A DNA stretch of 64,000 nt from Panopea generosa (lineage: Eukaryota > Mollusca > Bivalvia > Adapedonta > Hiatellidae). Every line of letters begins with the position of its first letter. The stretch's first letter is position 1. This document shows positions 24,791 through 36,850 of the stretch, piece after piece. The DNA is taken from contig CM055899.1 of the NCBI GenBank assembly GCA_029582155.1, forward strand, positions 74,835,522 through 74,899,521. Reading direction: 5' to 3'. The translations under genes and the position numbers were made by a program. The notes under the pieces are model-generated. The model searched no databases, was not told the origin of the DNA, and saw only the letters and a list, made by a program, of their open reading frames with translations.

Positions 24791-25389
24791 AGATTAACAT
24801 GAAGATAAAAACTTGCAACCAAATAAAATAATATCTTACCATTGTTACTTTATCCAGCCATTAAAAGTATCCAATTAAAACAAAATACCTAATAAAACAA
24901 TATGAAAGCAATCGTGCGATCCAGTAGATTATTCCACAATAAATCACAATGTCCCTCCAATGTCCCTTTGAGTGTTAATCCCTATGTCAGGACACCCTCC
25001 GTAGTAATTACAACTTTAACTTGTAGCTAGTAATGACATGCTGGCTAATGAACTTTAAAATTGTGTCATCAAAGTTTACGTTCACGTTCGTTTTATCTCG
25101 ATACAAGAACACTGTGCCGTAATCAGTGACTGGTGGTGCAGGTCAAAGCACTTGATATATGACATAGTTTATATCATAAATAAAAAGTTTGTTTAACAGA
25201 TTCCGAACATATAAGTTTTGAGATACATTAAAACTTGTTTTAGAACATGTGTCAAGAGTCTATGAATTGTACTTCCTTCTTGTCTATATGCAGTGTATGT
25301 AAAATTGAATTCAAAATCAATATTACTATTTCCCTTCTACTGTAATAGCACATTTAATGATAGATTGAAGTTGTAAATTATACTATCAA

Positions 25390-27900
25390 ATATATGGGTA
25401 AAATCAGGGTAACATGGGCTTTACATGAAAAAAGATGGTGAACAGTTTTATTGACCAAATATATTGGTAGAACAAGCAAATTATTATCATTTTTCCCAAT
25501 ATTGCGTGAAACAGTCTACAGCTTTCGTTTGAAAATCATAGAATTTTAAATTGTATATTAAAACCTTGCGATTTTCTGAACTAGTGAACCTGTCAATTTT
25601 ATAAGGTCCCCACAGCGAATTCATAAAATTGAAGAACTCTGGGGTTACCTCCCATTCAATTTGAATATTTCTAAAGACTCCGTATGTAGATCGGGTTTTG
25701 TACTGCAGTTTTGAGAATCAGAAAACCATTTTACTGATCTATTACTTAGAACTTTCCCATATGCTCTAACAGCTAAATGTACATCTCTAATTTCTCTGAA
25801 TGCAGACCTTTTCAATATATCTTCTGCAGGCAATGCATTTCTGAAATCTTTAATACTTGAATTTTCTATATAAGCTGAACAAGCAACATTGCAAGCATCA
25901 GAATAGACAATAGTTTAAGAAGGTGTGTATTTTTTGAGAAGCCTACAATTTATTATATGCTTTCAATATTTTCTTGCCATAACTTTAACTCAGATATACA
26001 CAAATCATCTGCCGAAAGCTTATATCTGAAACCCAAAGAAAAGCGTATTTCGATTTCCACAGAAACCTTGTTAATAAACGTGCCAAGTTTCTAATAACTG
26101 GCATCATGGACACATTTTTACCTGTGCATACAGCCAATTGTCTAGCTGACACGAAAGGAAGATTGTCGAATACATTGTATATTGACTGTTTCGGACTGTC
26201 TACCCTTCTCTTAGTAATAGAGATACAAAAACTCTCAGAATTCCAAATGATGCCTATCCATTCTAATTATTTTACTGGCGTACTGTACCCCACCCGTCAT
26301 CTAGAAACATAACAATTTTTATGCCGTTAAAGCGCAAGTACTTAACCATCTCTTTCAACACTTTGGTAAAAATAAAAGAGGCAGAACTCAAACCAAAAAG
26401 GACTACAGTAAAACAGAAGTATTTTCCCTTTACGGAGAACCCCAGGAATGTTTGATGCGGTAGGAAAATGTCTATATGGTAATATCCTTTAGATAGGTCA
26501 AACTTGGAACAATAAGAATTTTCTTCAAAATAGTCGAGTGCTGTCTTCCAGTCCTCAAATGTAATTTTTTCTTTCCAAATATATTTATTTACAATGCGTA
26601 AATCTAAAATAAGCCTTTTCTTTCCCTCTTTATTAACTGATACACTCAGAGGACTTACAATATGTGGTTTGAAAGGCGTTTCAATAATATACTGACACTG
26701 TAACATTTCAGTAATAGAGCTTTCTACGAAATCTATATTTTCTTCTGCAGATTTGTTATTGTTTTTGTTTTTATAGAAAAAAAGCTTTCAGGAGTAGAAA
26801 GAAAAGGAAATTTATACCCGAATCTTATAGCATCTAAAATATCAGAATTTGCTTCGATATGTTCCCAGAGACTAATTTTGCTTTTCAGTTTTCCTTTAAC
26901 ATTTGACTGTCCTGAGTCTGAAGACATAGAAAGTTTCCTTTCTTGTAATTCAAAGAACTGATCATGTTCAAACAGAGTCAAATTATACTTATCATTTTTT
27001 GGCAATCGAGGGAATTGAAGTCCTTCTGCTTTCTAATGATTGCATGGTAAATCTTGTCGTGTTGTTTGCAAACGTGCAGTCTGCTATGAAATGCCCCGTT
27101 CTTCCACAGCTGAAGCAGACATCTCTTGGATTTGCTGTACGTTTCGGACGAAAGGAATACTCTCTTGAATTCCAAGGATTGTCGGGAACTGATTGACCAC
27201 GTGACGAGAATGAAGGGTTGTTTCCGGCAGGTGCCGTCTTTCCGCTATACAGAGAAGCCCGCATGAAATCAGAAAAAAGTGTGATGAAAAATATTGTTTA
27301 GTTTGAGAGGTTTTAAGTTTTTTTTGTTTTTTTTCTGACAGCTCTGGATTCTGCGCTTTTCAACTGTTTCTCGTCTACATTACCACTTCCAAGAGAGCGG
27401 GTCTCATACTCTCTAACGGTGGCCCAGCCGCCAGGGGATTTATCAGCTTCCTTAGTGATCTTATTCCTGTAATTAATTTTCATAACTAGATCCAAAGCCG
27501 TCTGTCTGACAAATTTTGTATCTGCAGCACGTGATACAATATTCTCTAATATTGATTTTATATCCGAGTTAAAGACAAACTGATGCTTATGTGAAATAAT
27601 CTTGAAATTGGCACTTTCTTTAGACGTTATTGTAATAGACTTATTTGTTATTTCGTTTTTCAAATCGCCGAGTCTTAATATGTTCGGAAAAGATCGAAAG
27701 CTTCAAAAACTTCTCCCCCTGAGGGCTTACCTTGCGCCATAGCCGGCGAAGCACTTTTAGAATTTCCTGTATGTTCTGTGTTAGGATTCCCAGCATGTCG
27801 CAAGGAACTCTGTTCGTTGAATAAACTTCTTGATTCGTAATCTTCTGAATTTTCAATTAAATCTGAACCACGAGGTTGTGAATTTTCTTCGGTCATCGTA
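25390..27900 (-). mobile_element. DIRS-like retrotransposon fossil, broken
   Basis: Read on the minus strand, the parts appear in the order of DIRS-order elements. A gag-like acidic region (27.9-27.3 kb) is followed by a CCHC zinc knuckle of CX2CX4HX4C form near 27.13 kb, a reverse-transcriptase region (26.7-26.27 kb) with LILDLRxVNK, FDLSKGYYHIDI and FLDDG motifs, and an RNase H-like region with WFSDSQN (25.85-25.44 kb). LDLRxVNK plus FLDDG is typical of DIRS and Ngaro-type elements, not gypsy or copia. No tyrosine-recombinase part or terminal repeat is recognised, so the ends are approximate. The copy is broken, with several interruptions, and looks old. Confidence 0.7.
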
Positions 27901-28319
27901 ATTATTGTTACAAAGTGATGTGTACTCTGCCTTATCGAACTGTCGAATGACGCTAGATAGTTTCAAGTCAGTTGAAATCCTCGAGAAAATTTTTTCCTGC
28001 CTATCTGCTTGACTGAGAATTTTAGTTCAATCAATAAGCGTGACCTCTATATAACAACTTTCAACCCGGCGATAAACATATGTACACATTCTGTTTGTTT
28101 GGGCAAGATCGGTGAAGAATTTAAGACTTTATCGCGTAAACAAGGCAAATTAAGCAATTTTTTTAAGGGGCAATTACTCTGATGATCCTGGTCCAATCTG
28201 ATCCGTTATCAAACTGTCTCCAAAGTAAAACATTCATAGGTTTATTCAAATTTAGCACAATCTATCCAACATCACATCTCACATAGCCCTTCTCAGACTA
28301 CATTGGGTATTGCAATCAA
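27901..28319. other. no gene recognised
   Basis: Spacer between the DIRS-like fossil and the next decayed coding region. It may include the 5' end of the DIRS-like element, whose border cannot be set from one copy. Confidence 0.35.
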
Positions 28320-30340
28320 AATGCACCATAAGTTTGGATCAAGAGCAACTATTGATATAATGCATGAATTTGGACATATCTTTTCATAAAACGAAGTACA
28401 GTACTAAGGTTTCGAAATTATGCTGCTTAATATGTAGGTGAGCAAGGGTTTTCATCAATGAGTTTACATATTTATTGTTGACCAATTGAAGTTTGGTGTG
28501 ATTATAATGATTTGAATATATTTATGATAAATGGAGCAAACGAAAAGCACAAAATGACAATAGCATTCACACAGCAAGAAACTGAAATAGTAAGACAGCC
28601 TGGAAATATGGACATATCAATACCAAAGATCAGCAAAGATGAATCAAGTAATCGTAAGTTCAGAGAAATGTCACCTGTTGAATGTGTGCATTACCAGAGA
28701 TCAAAATCTCCACTTCCTCCAGCAATAAATCATCGAGGCGTTTGATGACGTCAAGACAGTCGAAAAAAAGTATTATCAGTGCAGCTGAATATTGTTTGAA
28801 ATTGATGTAGCAAGTTATGGAGAACGATAACAATGACATGCCAGTCATACCACAGTGGCTAAGTTAGCAAGGTAACATGAAGTCCATAATACACGAAAAA
28901 AATTTTATTTGGTCAATTGATCGATACACCTTGACACCCGTTCACATACCCTTCGCATCTTGATACAGTTTAATAAAAAATTGTACAGTCTGAAAAATTC
29001 ATCAAATGACATGGTCAAAGGTTCATCCATCTTGTAGCTGACATGTAACTCTACAAAGTTATTCTCAGTCCTTTCCTGAGCGATGAAAACATCTTGTTTT
29101 ACGTTCGGGTGGAATGTTTATTTATGTCGTTCATTGGTTGCATTGGTACTCTTATGGTTTTAAGGATATATTAAAAGAAAATATACTGAATGGAAAAAAC
29201 ATGACCAAAAGCGATGAGAGGTTTGATATGGTTGTCACTAAAATAATAATGGAATTCCTTATAGAAGTCACAAAAATTGACATGTTGCAGTCAAAACTGG
29301 AGGACCGAAAACAGACCTCTATGTGATGCCTTTGAATAGATGGCTTTGTGACGCCAGTTTGGATTACCTTACTATTTTTACGAGCCGAAAGGGAAGGAAA
29401 GAGGTTATTGCATTTATATAGCACAGTTTAGTTATGCCAAATACTCAGTATGGTATTTGTTAAAAATGAAGAAATGTCACCAGGAAAAAACACAGCATAT
29501 GTTTCATAAACGCGATAACGTTTGTCGACATGTTAAAGGTCCGTGGAATATGCTTTTTTAAGACCAGTTTGGAGAAGAAACCTATATATCATGTATGGAA
29601 AAGCAACAGATGGCCTTGTAGGTATAACCCTTTCTCCTGATGAATTTTATCGTACAAGTTGTGTAACAGTGTTTCGCTGTCAATGGTTTCAGTGTTCTGT
29701 TGTGAAGAAGATTCAGAGCATGGTTCATCTTCACCGCAGCACAAACAAAGATGAAGGAACTAAGAGAATAGCTCTTGATACAGAAGATAGAAAGAAAATA
29801 CAGCAGGAACTTGAGAAATTCAGACATCCATTGAAAATATCAGGAGACAAACTAAACATCAGAGAAATGGCCAAATTGCAAACGAAAAATCCAATATGCA
29901 TTGATAATTGACGAGCGTAAAGCTGCAAATTTCCATAGTTTTTATTACGATTCACACAAGAAAGAAATTGTTCCAATGGAAACAATGAAACATGTATTTA
30001 TTACTGAAAATTGTATGCTCGCATGCTGTTGACAAGGGTATATAGGAATTTAGATCTCAAAACGATACTCAGCTTTGAATTAGCTCCACTACCGTTTAGT
30101 TTGATATACCTCAGAAAAAAAACCTGATATGAATGTCATTGACTGAAACGTAATGCTTTATCATGTACCATGGCCAAAGATAGCGACAGTTGATGTCCTT
30201 GCCACAAACTTCATTTAGTCGGTAACAATAGACCACAGTGTTTATGTTGTGTTTGACTGGTACTTTGAAGGATCCACAAAAGGCCATGATCGCATAAGAC
30301 GTACATCTGGAATTGTCATCTGTGATATGGAAATGTTATG
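28320..30340 (+). pseudogene. decayed copy of a multicopy invertebrate protein family of unknown function
   Basis: Translation in shifting plus-strand frames gives blocks in the order of a large uncharacterised family that I recall from bivalves and corals. HHKFGSRATIDIMHEFGHIFS at about 28329-28390 resembles SKxLIDxLxxLGFCxSYxEV. Next come a stretch ending SPVECVHYQRSKSP (to 28745), a PQW...YTLTPVHIPF stretch near 28.9 kb, an RSGGMF block near 29.1 kb (family LGGxHxxMxF), STNKDEGTKR near 29.75 kb, ILSFELAPLPFSL near 30.07 kb (family SYELAPVPxSLF), and VVFDWYFEGSTKGHDR near 30.25 kb (family VFDRYYxxSIKGxTR). Many stops and frame changes make it a pseudogene. The family is sometimes annotated with a tesmin/TSO1-like CXC domain; no molecular role is known to me. 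It may be carried by a transposable element, which I cannot decide here. Confidence 0.55.
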
Positions 30341-30400
30341 AAATACACTTTTGCCTTCAAGTAATATCTTCATGAAAAATGTCGGAAACAAGAAGTTGAT

Positions 30401-32650
30401 ACAATGACAATGACAATGACAAATAGTTTATTTGCTTTAAGGCCACCAGCCCATGCAACATGTTTTTATACAAATAAATGTTAACAAAACAGTATGGGAG
30501 TTTTCGAGATTACACGAAGTATTACATCATTTATACACAGTTATACATGCATAAAACAGAAATATTATAACATAAAACATATACATTAATGTATAGCTTT
30601 ACTAGTAACACATAGAACTTCTTTTCGTATTTTTAGGGCATATTGGTATATTTTAACTAGTAACACATAGAACTTCTTTTCGTCTCTTAAAGGCATAATG
30701 GAGATAAGTTGCTACAGACTTTATCAAACTGTCATTTTGTGTTGCCATTAAAATGGTAAACTTATGTTCAGTTGGATTATTAAAATACCCACAATGTACA
30801 TAACCTTCGATCTCTTTCTATATTTCTGTAACGATCCCTTTCAATTTCCAGGTCATGAGAACTCGATCTGAAGCTTGCATAAATATGACGAAATTTTCTG
30901 ATATTTAGTACATCGAGATACTTTTCATATGCAAAACATTGTTTAAACTTTACATAGTAAGTACTGAGTTTCGAGCTAAAAGTAACAGTTCCATTCCAGT
31001 CTTGTAGATATTGATCTTTTAATCTACTTGTAAATGTTTTTATAAAATACATCTCATGACCAACACCTTGATTTTCCAATACATCACCAAAACCGTTACT
31101 TTGTAGAACGTGTTTAAGCATGGATGCCCAATTCTTATTACCGTTTCTTTCATCATTTACCAGCATCAAACAACACTTTTTAACAAATCATTCTTTTGGC
31201 ATTTTTAGTATTTTAAACCAATACTTTATACAGCGTTTGTATGTTTTGCAACCAATCGTTGATGTGTATGTAAAATTTTCAACTGTTTTGTCATCTCCAA
31301 CACCATTTAGGATGTACATTGAATACAATTTACATAATTCAAACAAGTTTCTACCACATGTTTTTACAGTTTTGTCACTGGATACACGTGTCTTCTCAAC
31401 AGAGCTACTAAAAAAATCATTGTAGTCTTCAAGTTCATTTTCATTTTTAACTGTTTTTATACATTCACTTTGTTCACCTATTCTTGCGTTTAGGTCACTG
31501 AGATTATAAAATCGGATAAACCGAAATTTATTGTGATATTAGTTATAACATCTTCTAAAAGCTCAATAGATTTAAATTGCTTATTATTGTAAAATGGCGA
31601 ATCATTAGGGGGGATATATGCAAATAATAATACAACGTTTGTTTCAAATTTTGTATACAATTTATCAAGCTTGACTGCTAAACCGATGGAACATTCATAT
31701 TGAATTTTATTCACAAATTTTAAAATAGTTTTATTGATATAAACTGACATTCCTGCCATTGCTCGCCCTTGTCTAACATGTTTTTTCCGCAGGTAAAAAG
31801 AAACATTAATGCGTTGATTTCAAATGTTTGGTTTCATTATTATTTTCTTCCCAGGTCTCTACTAACGTGAATATATCAAAAGAGCAAATGTAATCAACAA
31901 AGTCTATATATTCAGTTTTTTGTAAAAAGCCTATACACATATTTTAGTTTATTGATTTCGCTTCGATCCTTTCAAAATGGTCTTCTATTTTGTTAACACA
32001 ATTGGTATTTTCATCCACAATATGCTGAATGGCGTCAATATCTAACTGAATCATTTCTCGATTATCACGATTTTATTTCAATTTCAGCTTTATCGAGCCT
32101 ATTTTCAACACTGTTTTGTTTCTCTTCAATATTTAAGGTAGCCGTTTTTAATTCCGTACATGTAAGTCGCATTGATTCCATTTCAGATTTAATAATGACT
32201 ATATCAGATTTTACATGTTGGATTTCCGATCATTACTTGTCGTATATATTGCATTTAATATTTCATCCTTGTTGGTTAATGGACCTGTGTTTGTTTCGAT
32301 ATCCATAGACAGCAATAGTCTCTTCGACGAGTAGGTACTTATGTTGATTAGGTCCAAAGCGTTTCAACATGTACATATCTGCACACATTGTTTTGGCAAT
32401 CACCCATGATTGTTAAATGGCATTCCTGGCTTGTAAAACGTATTTCATTGCCAACGGTAGCAGTTGACATCAGGTATTTAACTAAGACATGACTTGTCAA
32501 AAGTATTGATGTCTCTAACAAACATATAAAAAATGTACGATAGTGTATGTCTGATCCACAGATTCACATTGAACACAATGGATCATCACAATGCATGACC
32601 GTTATAATGACCGTACACTTTACATGTTATTAAACCGGTTTTATTAATAG
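30401..32650 (-). mobile_element. LINE (APE-type) with deleted RT core and 2A-like relic
   Basis: Minus-strand order is as follows. Near 32.65-32.35 kb, an N-terminal region. At 32318-32280, LLLSMDIETNTGP, a degenerate 2A-like motif. At 32.2-31.93 kb, an ORF1 coiled-coil segment with LNIEEKQNSVENRLDKAEIE. At 31.9-31.2 kb, the start of ORF2 with an AP endonuclease-like domain (VLLFAYIPPNDSPFY, LNARIGEQ, LNGVGDDKTVENFTYTS). The frame then runs into a C-terminal-domain beginning CIKYWFKILKMP, followed by WASMLKHVLQSNGFGDV and RNIERDRRLCTL (31169-30780). The roughly 500-residue reverse-transcriptase core is absent. The 3' end is a short run of TCATTG hexamers near 30401-30420, typical of a LINE tail. 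Stops are present, so the copy is dead. Confidence 0.8.
30597..30690. repeat. 55-bp tandem duplication inside the LINE
   Basis: CTAGTAACACATAGAACTTC followed by TTTTCGT occurs at about 30601 and 30656. It lies near the 3' end of the LINE and is probably a local slippage duplication. Confidence 0.6.
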
Positions 32651-34535
32651 CGTTTATATATATATAACGTTGGTATTGTAAAAAGTCAATAGTTTCTTAG
32701 TTACTTATTATTTTTTTAAATCATCTAGGCAACATAAAATGCAGGTGTATCCATCCTCGCTCTTTGATCGTCGTCATATCATAAAACAGAGAACGTGAAA
32801 GTATCATCGCTAGACCGCTCTCTTTCATGTACGGCAGCATGCACAAAACAGAGAACATTTCCCCGATCATTGTAACGGCAATTTTTAATTTCTATTCTAC
32901 AATTAAATGTTGTATTTGGTAACCATGCAGCAAGGTCGAATAAACTGTTATTTCTTTTTATTTTCTTTCAGCTTGTTTAATGTCAACAAACATTTGAACA
33001 AAAAACTTCAAATATTGACGTAATTGTTATTGATATAAATCAGGCCGTTGAAACGTTGTTTTAGGCATTGTTTTAGAAAGTAGAGAAATGCGTTATATAG
33101 AAGGTAGTCTACCGATTCCGCTGAACACGGCCACCGAATCGTTTGCTTCTTATTGTGCTTAGTCTATCCCGGAATCTGATATCTCCAGAATCAGATTTAT
33201 TAACCACAATGAAAAAAGCAGGGAATACTATGCCTGCCCAAAAATTCATTGCAAGTGAACGCTTACTTTTCTGTGACGTCATTCAAACTTTCCAATCAAC
33301 GTGCTCAACTGTCGCTTTGCAAACATTGCTATCTAACAGTTTAACAGGTTTAACAGACCTAATCGAAAGAGCTAGTTGATCTGTGTACAGACTATATTGT
33401 GTTAATTTGCGTTAATCTGTAGAACGAACACAGCTCTCCCGAATGGGTCCGTTACATAGTAATGACATATGAGATTTTTTGAGCATATTGATTGTTCAGT
33501 TGCTTCGGGGATAGTTTGAATGGCGGCACAGTTTAGTATATGAATTTCACCAGGGGTGAATAGACCAGATTTTGGGATATAGCATGGGCTGGGTAAGACT
33601 ATAATGTACGTGCTAGTTTGCTAACCTCGACTTGCGCCTCTCTGTTAAAAGTATAAGTGTTACTGACAGATGAAGTATTTATTTCACGAAATCGCGTTTC
33701 GGCGTCTCTACGTCTCACAATATACGCGACACAATGGCAGTCCCTGAATGCGATGTTGACACGTTTCGAAATAAAGACGAGACGAAATTCTGACGATAAG
33801 GCGAGAGAGCGAGATTACAGCGCCTATTTTAAGCGCTACAAGACGATCATAATAACATCACAGTGTCATTCTAACAATACGCGTTCACGCCTAGTTTGCA
33901 TTAAAATGAAATCGGTTAACACAAGATATTGTTTTAAACTGAAAGTTTACAATTGTGTGAAAATATATATTTGATATTTGATAAATATCACCGTTAAAAT
34001 GTAATTTTATATGATATGAACGCTATATGGAGATTTTACATTAAATAACAACATATGAGTATAAGACACACGATAAGGAGAGGCAATATAAGTGCGAATT
34101 TGGGTGCGCTCGTTAACCAGTTTAAGTTCCCCCGTGACCTTTTTGACAACTGGCTGTCCAAGGCGGTGACTTCTATATCACTTTTTTTTCGTTGCAATAC
34201 TTTGTATAATTATGCTATATATTAATTAAGTTTATGCTTTTGGTGACTGCTCCCTTGGATTGCTACGTCTTCCGTTGATATCTTACAAACATCTGCATGC
34301 TATTCTAGTCGTTTTAACAGTAGTGTCTTCAACTGCGTTCATAAAATTGATTTTGTACTGTACTTTTTGTAGCTGTTCCTCTTCCTAGCCCCAAAAATCC
34401 TTTCTACAATTACAAACACTAGTTAACTACGTCAGGAAATAAGAAAGTAATGATTCATATGTAAATGAAGGTTAGTTTGGTTAATTCTTATTTATTTAAG
34501 TTCGGTTGCGAAGAAATTTAAAAGCTTATTTGAAC
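32651..34535. other. no gene recognised
   Basis: No coding region is supported. The stretch at 34.09-34.19 kb (GTTAACCAGTTTAAGTTCCC and CTGTCCAAGGCGGTG) resembles a dispersed mollusc repeat I recall, but there is no second copy in this window to prove it. Confidence 0.4.
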
Positions 34536-34634
34536 AGCCCTCGAATCCGCTTCTGGGTAGAACCAGTACTCAGCTTTAGATTTTAAAGGCATCGGATCAA
34601 GCTGAGGATCCAAACCCGCAACCTCTGTAGTTTA
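34536..34634 (-). mobile_element. tRNA-derived SINE, family S2, partial copy
   Basis: Complemented, it reads AGAGGTTGCGGGTTTGGATC, CTATG-like GATCCGATGCCTTT and ACTGGTTCTACCCAGAAG. It matches the plus-strand copy at 42668-42858 (AGAGGTTGCGGGTTCGAACC, CTATGCCTTT, ACTAGTTCCACCCATAAG). The tRNA head beyond box B is missing. Confidence 0.6.
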
Positions 34635-34829
34635 TGAAAGTTGTAGTTCACTAATATATTCTTACAAAAATAAAAAATATTGTTTTTTTTTACATTTTCG
34701 AAGACAATTCAGTTGAAATGGTTAAAACCGTGAATGCTTCGTGTTAAATGGGAAAACAGTTATCTATAATTAAATGTGAAATTGTAAAAATATGTCTACT
34801 AAAATTCGTGCAGCTGGTTTAATAAACTG

Positions 34830-34990
34830 AGGTCGACTAGTTCACTCAATAACGCCTCTGATAGTCAAGACAGGAACCATGAGTTCGTCTCCCCGTCAGA
34901 CCAACCACAGTCTCAGAGAAGATTGGCTATAAGAATTGTTTATACGGTCAAGGATCTCAAACTATTCGATATGTTCGAAAGACATAGTTA
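34830..34990 (+). mobile_element. possible tRNA-derived SINE, degenerate
   Basis: CGACTAGTTCACTCAATAAC resembles box A, and about 45 bases later ATGAGTTCGTCTCCC resembles box B, spaced as in a tRNA. A body of about 100 bp follows. No second copy is in the window, so this rests on the box pattern alone. Confidence 0.35.
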
Positions 34991-35206
34991 GCACTCAGAA
35001 TGCTTTAATACACTGGCTCGAAAACTAAAACGGAAGTACATGCACATGTTTCCACTCAGTGTTCAATTTGCTTTGACTTTCAACGAAACCTGGTCTGCGA
35101 AGAGATGGTAATTTCGCCTATAGATTTACATAGAAAGGTGAAATATTATTTCAGCATATTGCTGACAATTTACGCACTTTCTACACCTTAGCATGTTTTT
35201 ATGAAT

Positions 35207-35303
35207 ATAAAAGCAATAAAATCAATGTAATATTGTGTTCATTGTCATAAAATCAATACCATAGTGTGTTCATTGTCATAAAATCAATGCAATGTTGTGT
35301 TCG
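35207..35303. repeat. three 32-bp tandem units
   Basis: ATAAAATCAATG-type starts followed by TGTGTTCATTGTC repeat three times; the last unit is diverged at its end. Confidence 0.8.
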
Positions 35304-35389
35304 TATACAAACTGACTATACCCGAACATTTGAGATACAATCAGAAGTTTGTATATCCGTATCAAATGGACTGGATGTGATTTACGGGT

Positions 35390-36850
35390 GGCGACGGGTG
35401 CCGTGAACGACACGAGAAACATACTACCTTTGCAAAACAAAAAGTTAAACAACTAATACAGTCGTTCTATGTGACACACAGTTAAAATCTTGCTCTCTCA
35501 ATATCCCAAAGTGCACATATTTGCGCATGGGAGTGCCCTAAAGAACCCAAGAACTTTGTCAGGGGTGTATTTTTGTGTGCAATGAAGGCGGCGCAGGCTG
35601 GCCCAAGCGTCACCTGTTTTATATCACCCTGCCTTATCCCAAAATGTCAAACAAGTCGTGCAGGCGTTCTATTTGACCTGCAGTTAAAACTGGCTCTCTA
35701 AATGTCCCCCAGAGCAACTTCTTACGCCTGTAGTGCCCCAAAGAACCTAATAATTTTGCCAGGGGTGTATTTTGTGTGCCGTAAGGCGTACCGGCTTAGA
35801 CGGTTAGCCCCAATGACACGAGAAACCGACCAACCTTGCAAAACAAAAAGTTAAACAACTCATACAGGCGTTCTATTTGAAACACAGGTAAAAGATTGCT
35901 CTATAACTTTATGTCTCCAAGAGCACCTACTTGCGCGTGGGAGTTCCACAAAGAACCGAAGAATTTTGCCAGGGGGTGTATTTTTGTGCAGTGAAGGCGG
36001 CGCAGGCTGGCCCAAGCGTCACCCGTTTCCAATCACCCTGCCTAATCCCAAACAAGTCGTGCAGGCGTCCTACTTGACCCACAGTTAAAACCTTGCTCTC
36101 TAAATGTTCCCCAGAGGATTTACTTGCTCCTGGGAGAGCCACAAAGAACCGAAGAATTTCGCCAGGGGGTGTAGTTTTGTGTGACGTGAAGGCGTACCGG
36201 CCGGGCCGGTTTGCAGCAACGACACGAGAAACCGACTACCCTTGCAGAATAAAAAGTTAAACAAATCGTACGGGCATTCGTTTGACACACAGTTAAAATC
36301 TTACTCTCTAAATGCCCCCCAGAGCACTTACGTGCGCATGAAAGTGCCCCATAGAACCCAAGAACTTTGCCAGGGGTGTATTTTTGTGTCTAGTGAAGGC
36401 GTATCGGCCGGGCCGGTTCGCCAAAACGACACGAGAAACTGACTACCCTTGCAGAACAAAAAGTTAAACAAATCGTACAGGTGTTCTAGTTGAGACACAG
36501 TTAAAAGCTTACTCTCTAAATGTCCCCAAGAGCACCTACTTGCGCCTGAGGTTCCCCAAAGAACCAAAGAATTTTACCAGGGGTGTATTTTTGTGAGCCG
36601 TGAAGGGGTACCGAACGGGCCGATTCGCCCCAACGACACAAGAAACCGACTACAGTTAAAAGCTTGCTCTCTAAATATCCCAAAGAGCACCTAATTGCGC
36701 CTTGGATTGCTCCAAAGAACCCAAGTATTTTGCCAGGGGTGTATTTTTATGTGCAGTGAAGGTGGCGCAGGCTGACCCAAGCGTCACCTGTTTATGATCA
36801 CCCTGCCTAATCCCAAAAAGTCAGATAGGTCGTGCAAGCGTTCTACTTGA
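35390..36850. repeat. array of about 200-bp units, seven copies, two unit types
   Basis: The block CCAGGGGTGTATTTTTGTG recurs at 35565, 35764, 35976, 36168, 36375, 36582 and 36738, giving spacings of 199, 212, 192, 207, 207 and 156. Each unit also has AAAGTTAAACAA or CAAACAAGTCG, a TTCTATTTGAC-like block, GCTCTCTAAATGTCCC and CAAAGAACCCAAGAA. Two types alternate at first: one with CGACACGAGAAACCGAC, one with GCGCAGGCTGGCCCAAGCG. The last units are one type, then a shortened one. The final unit stops at the first recognisable codons of the Mab-21-like pseudogene. Confidence 0.85.

Noticed and set aside
35927-36567. Several minus-strand frames of 62-79 residues
   Set aside because: They repeat with the 200-bp array units and show no known domain.
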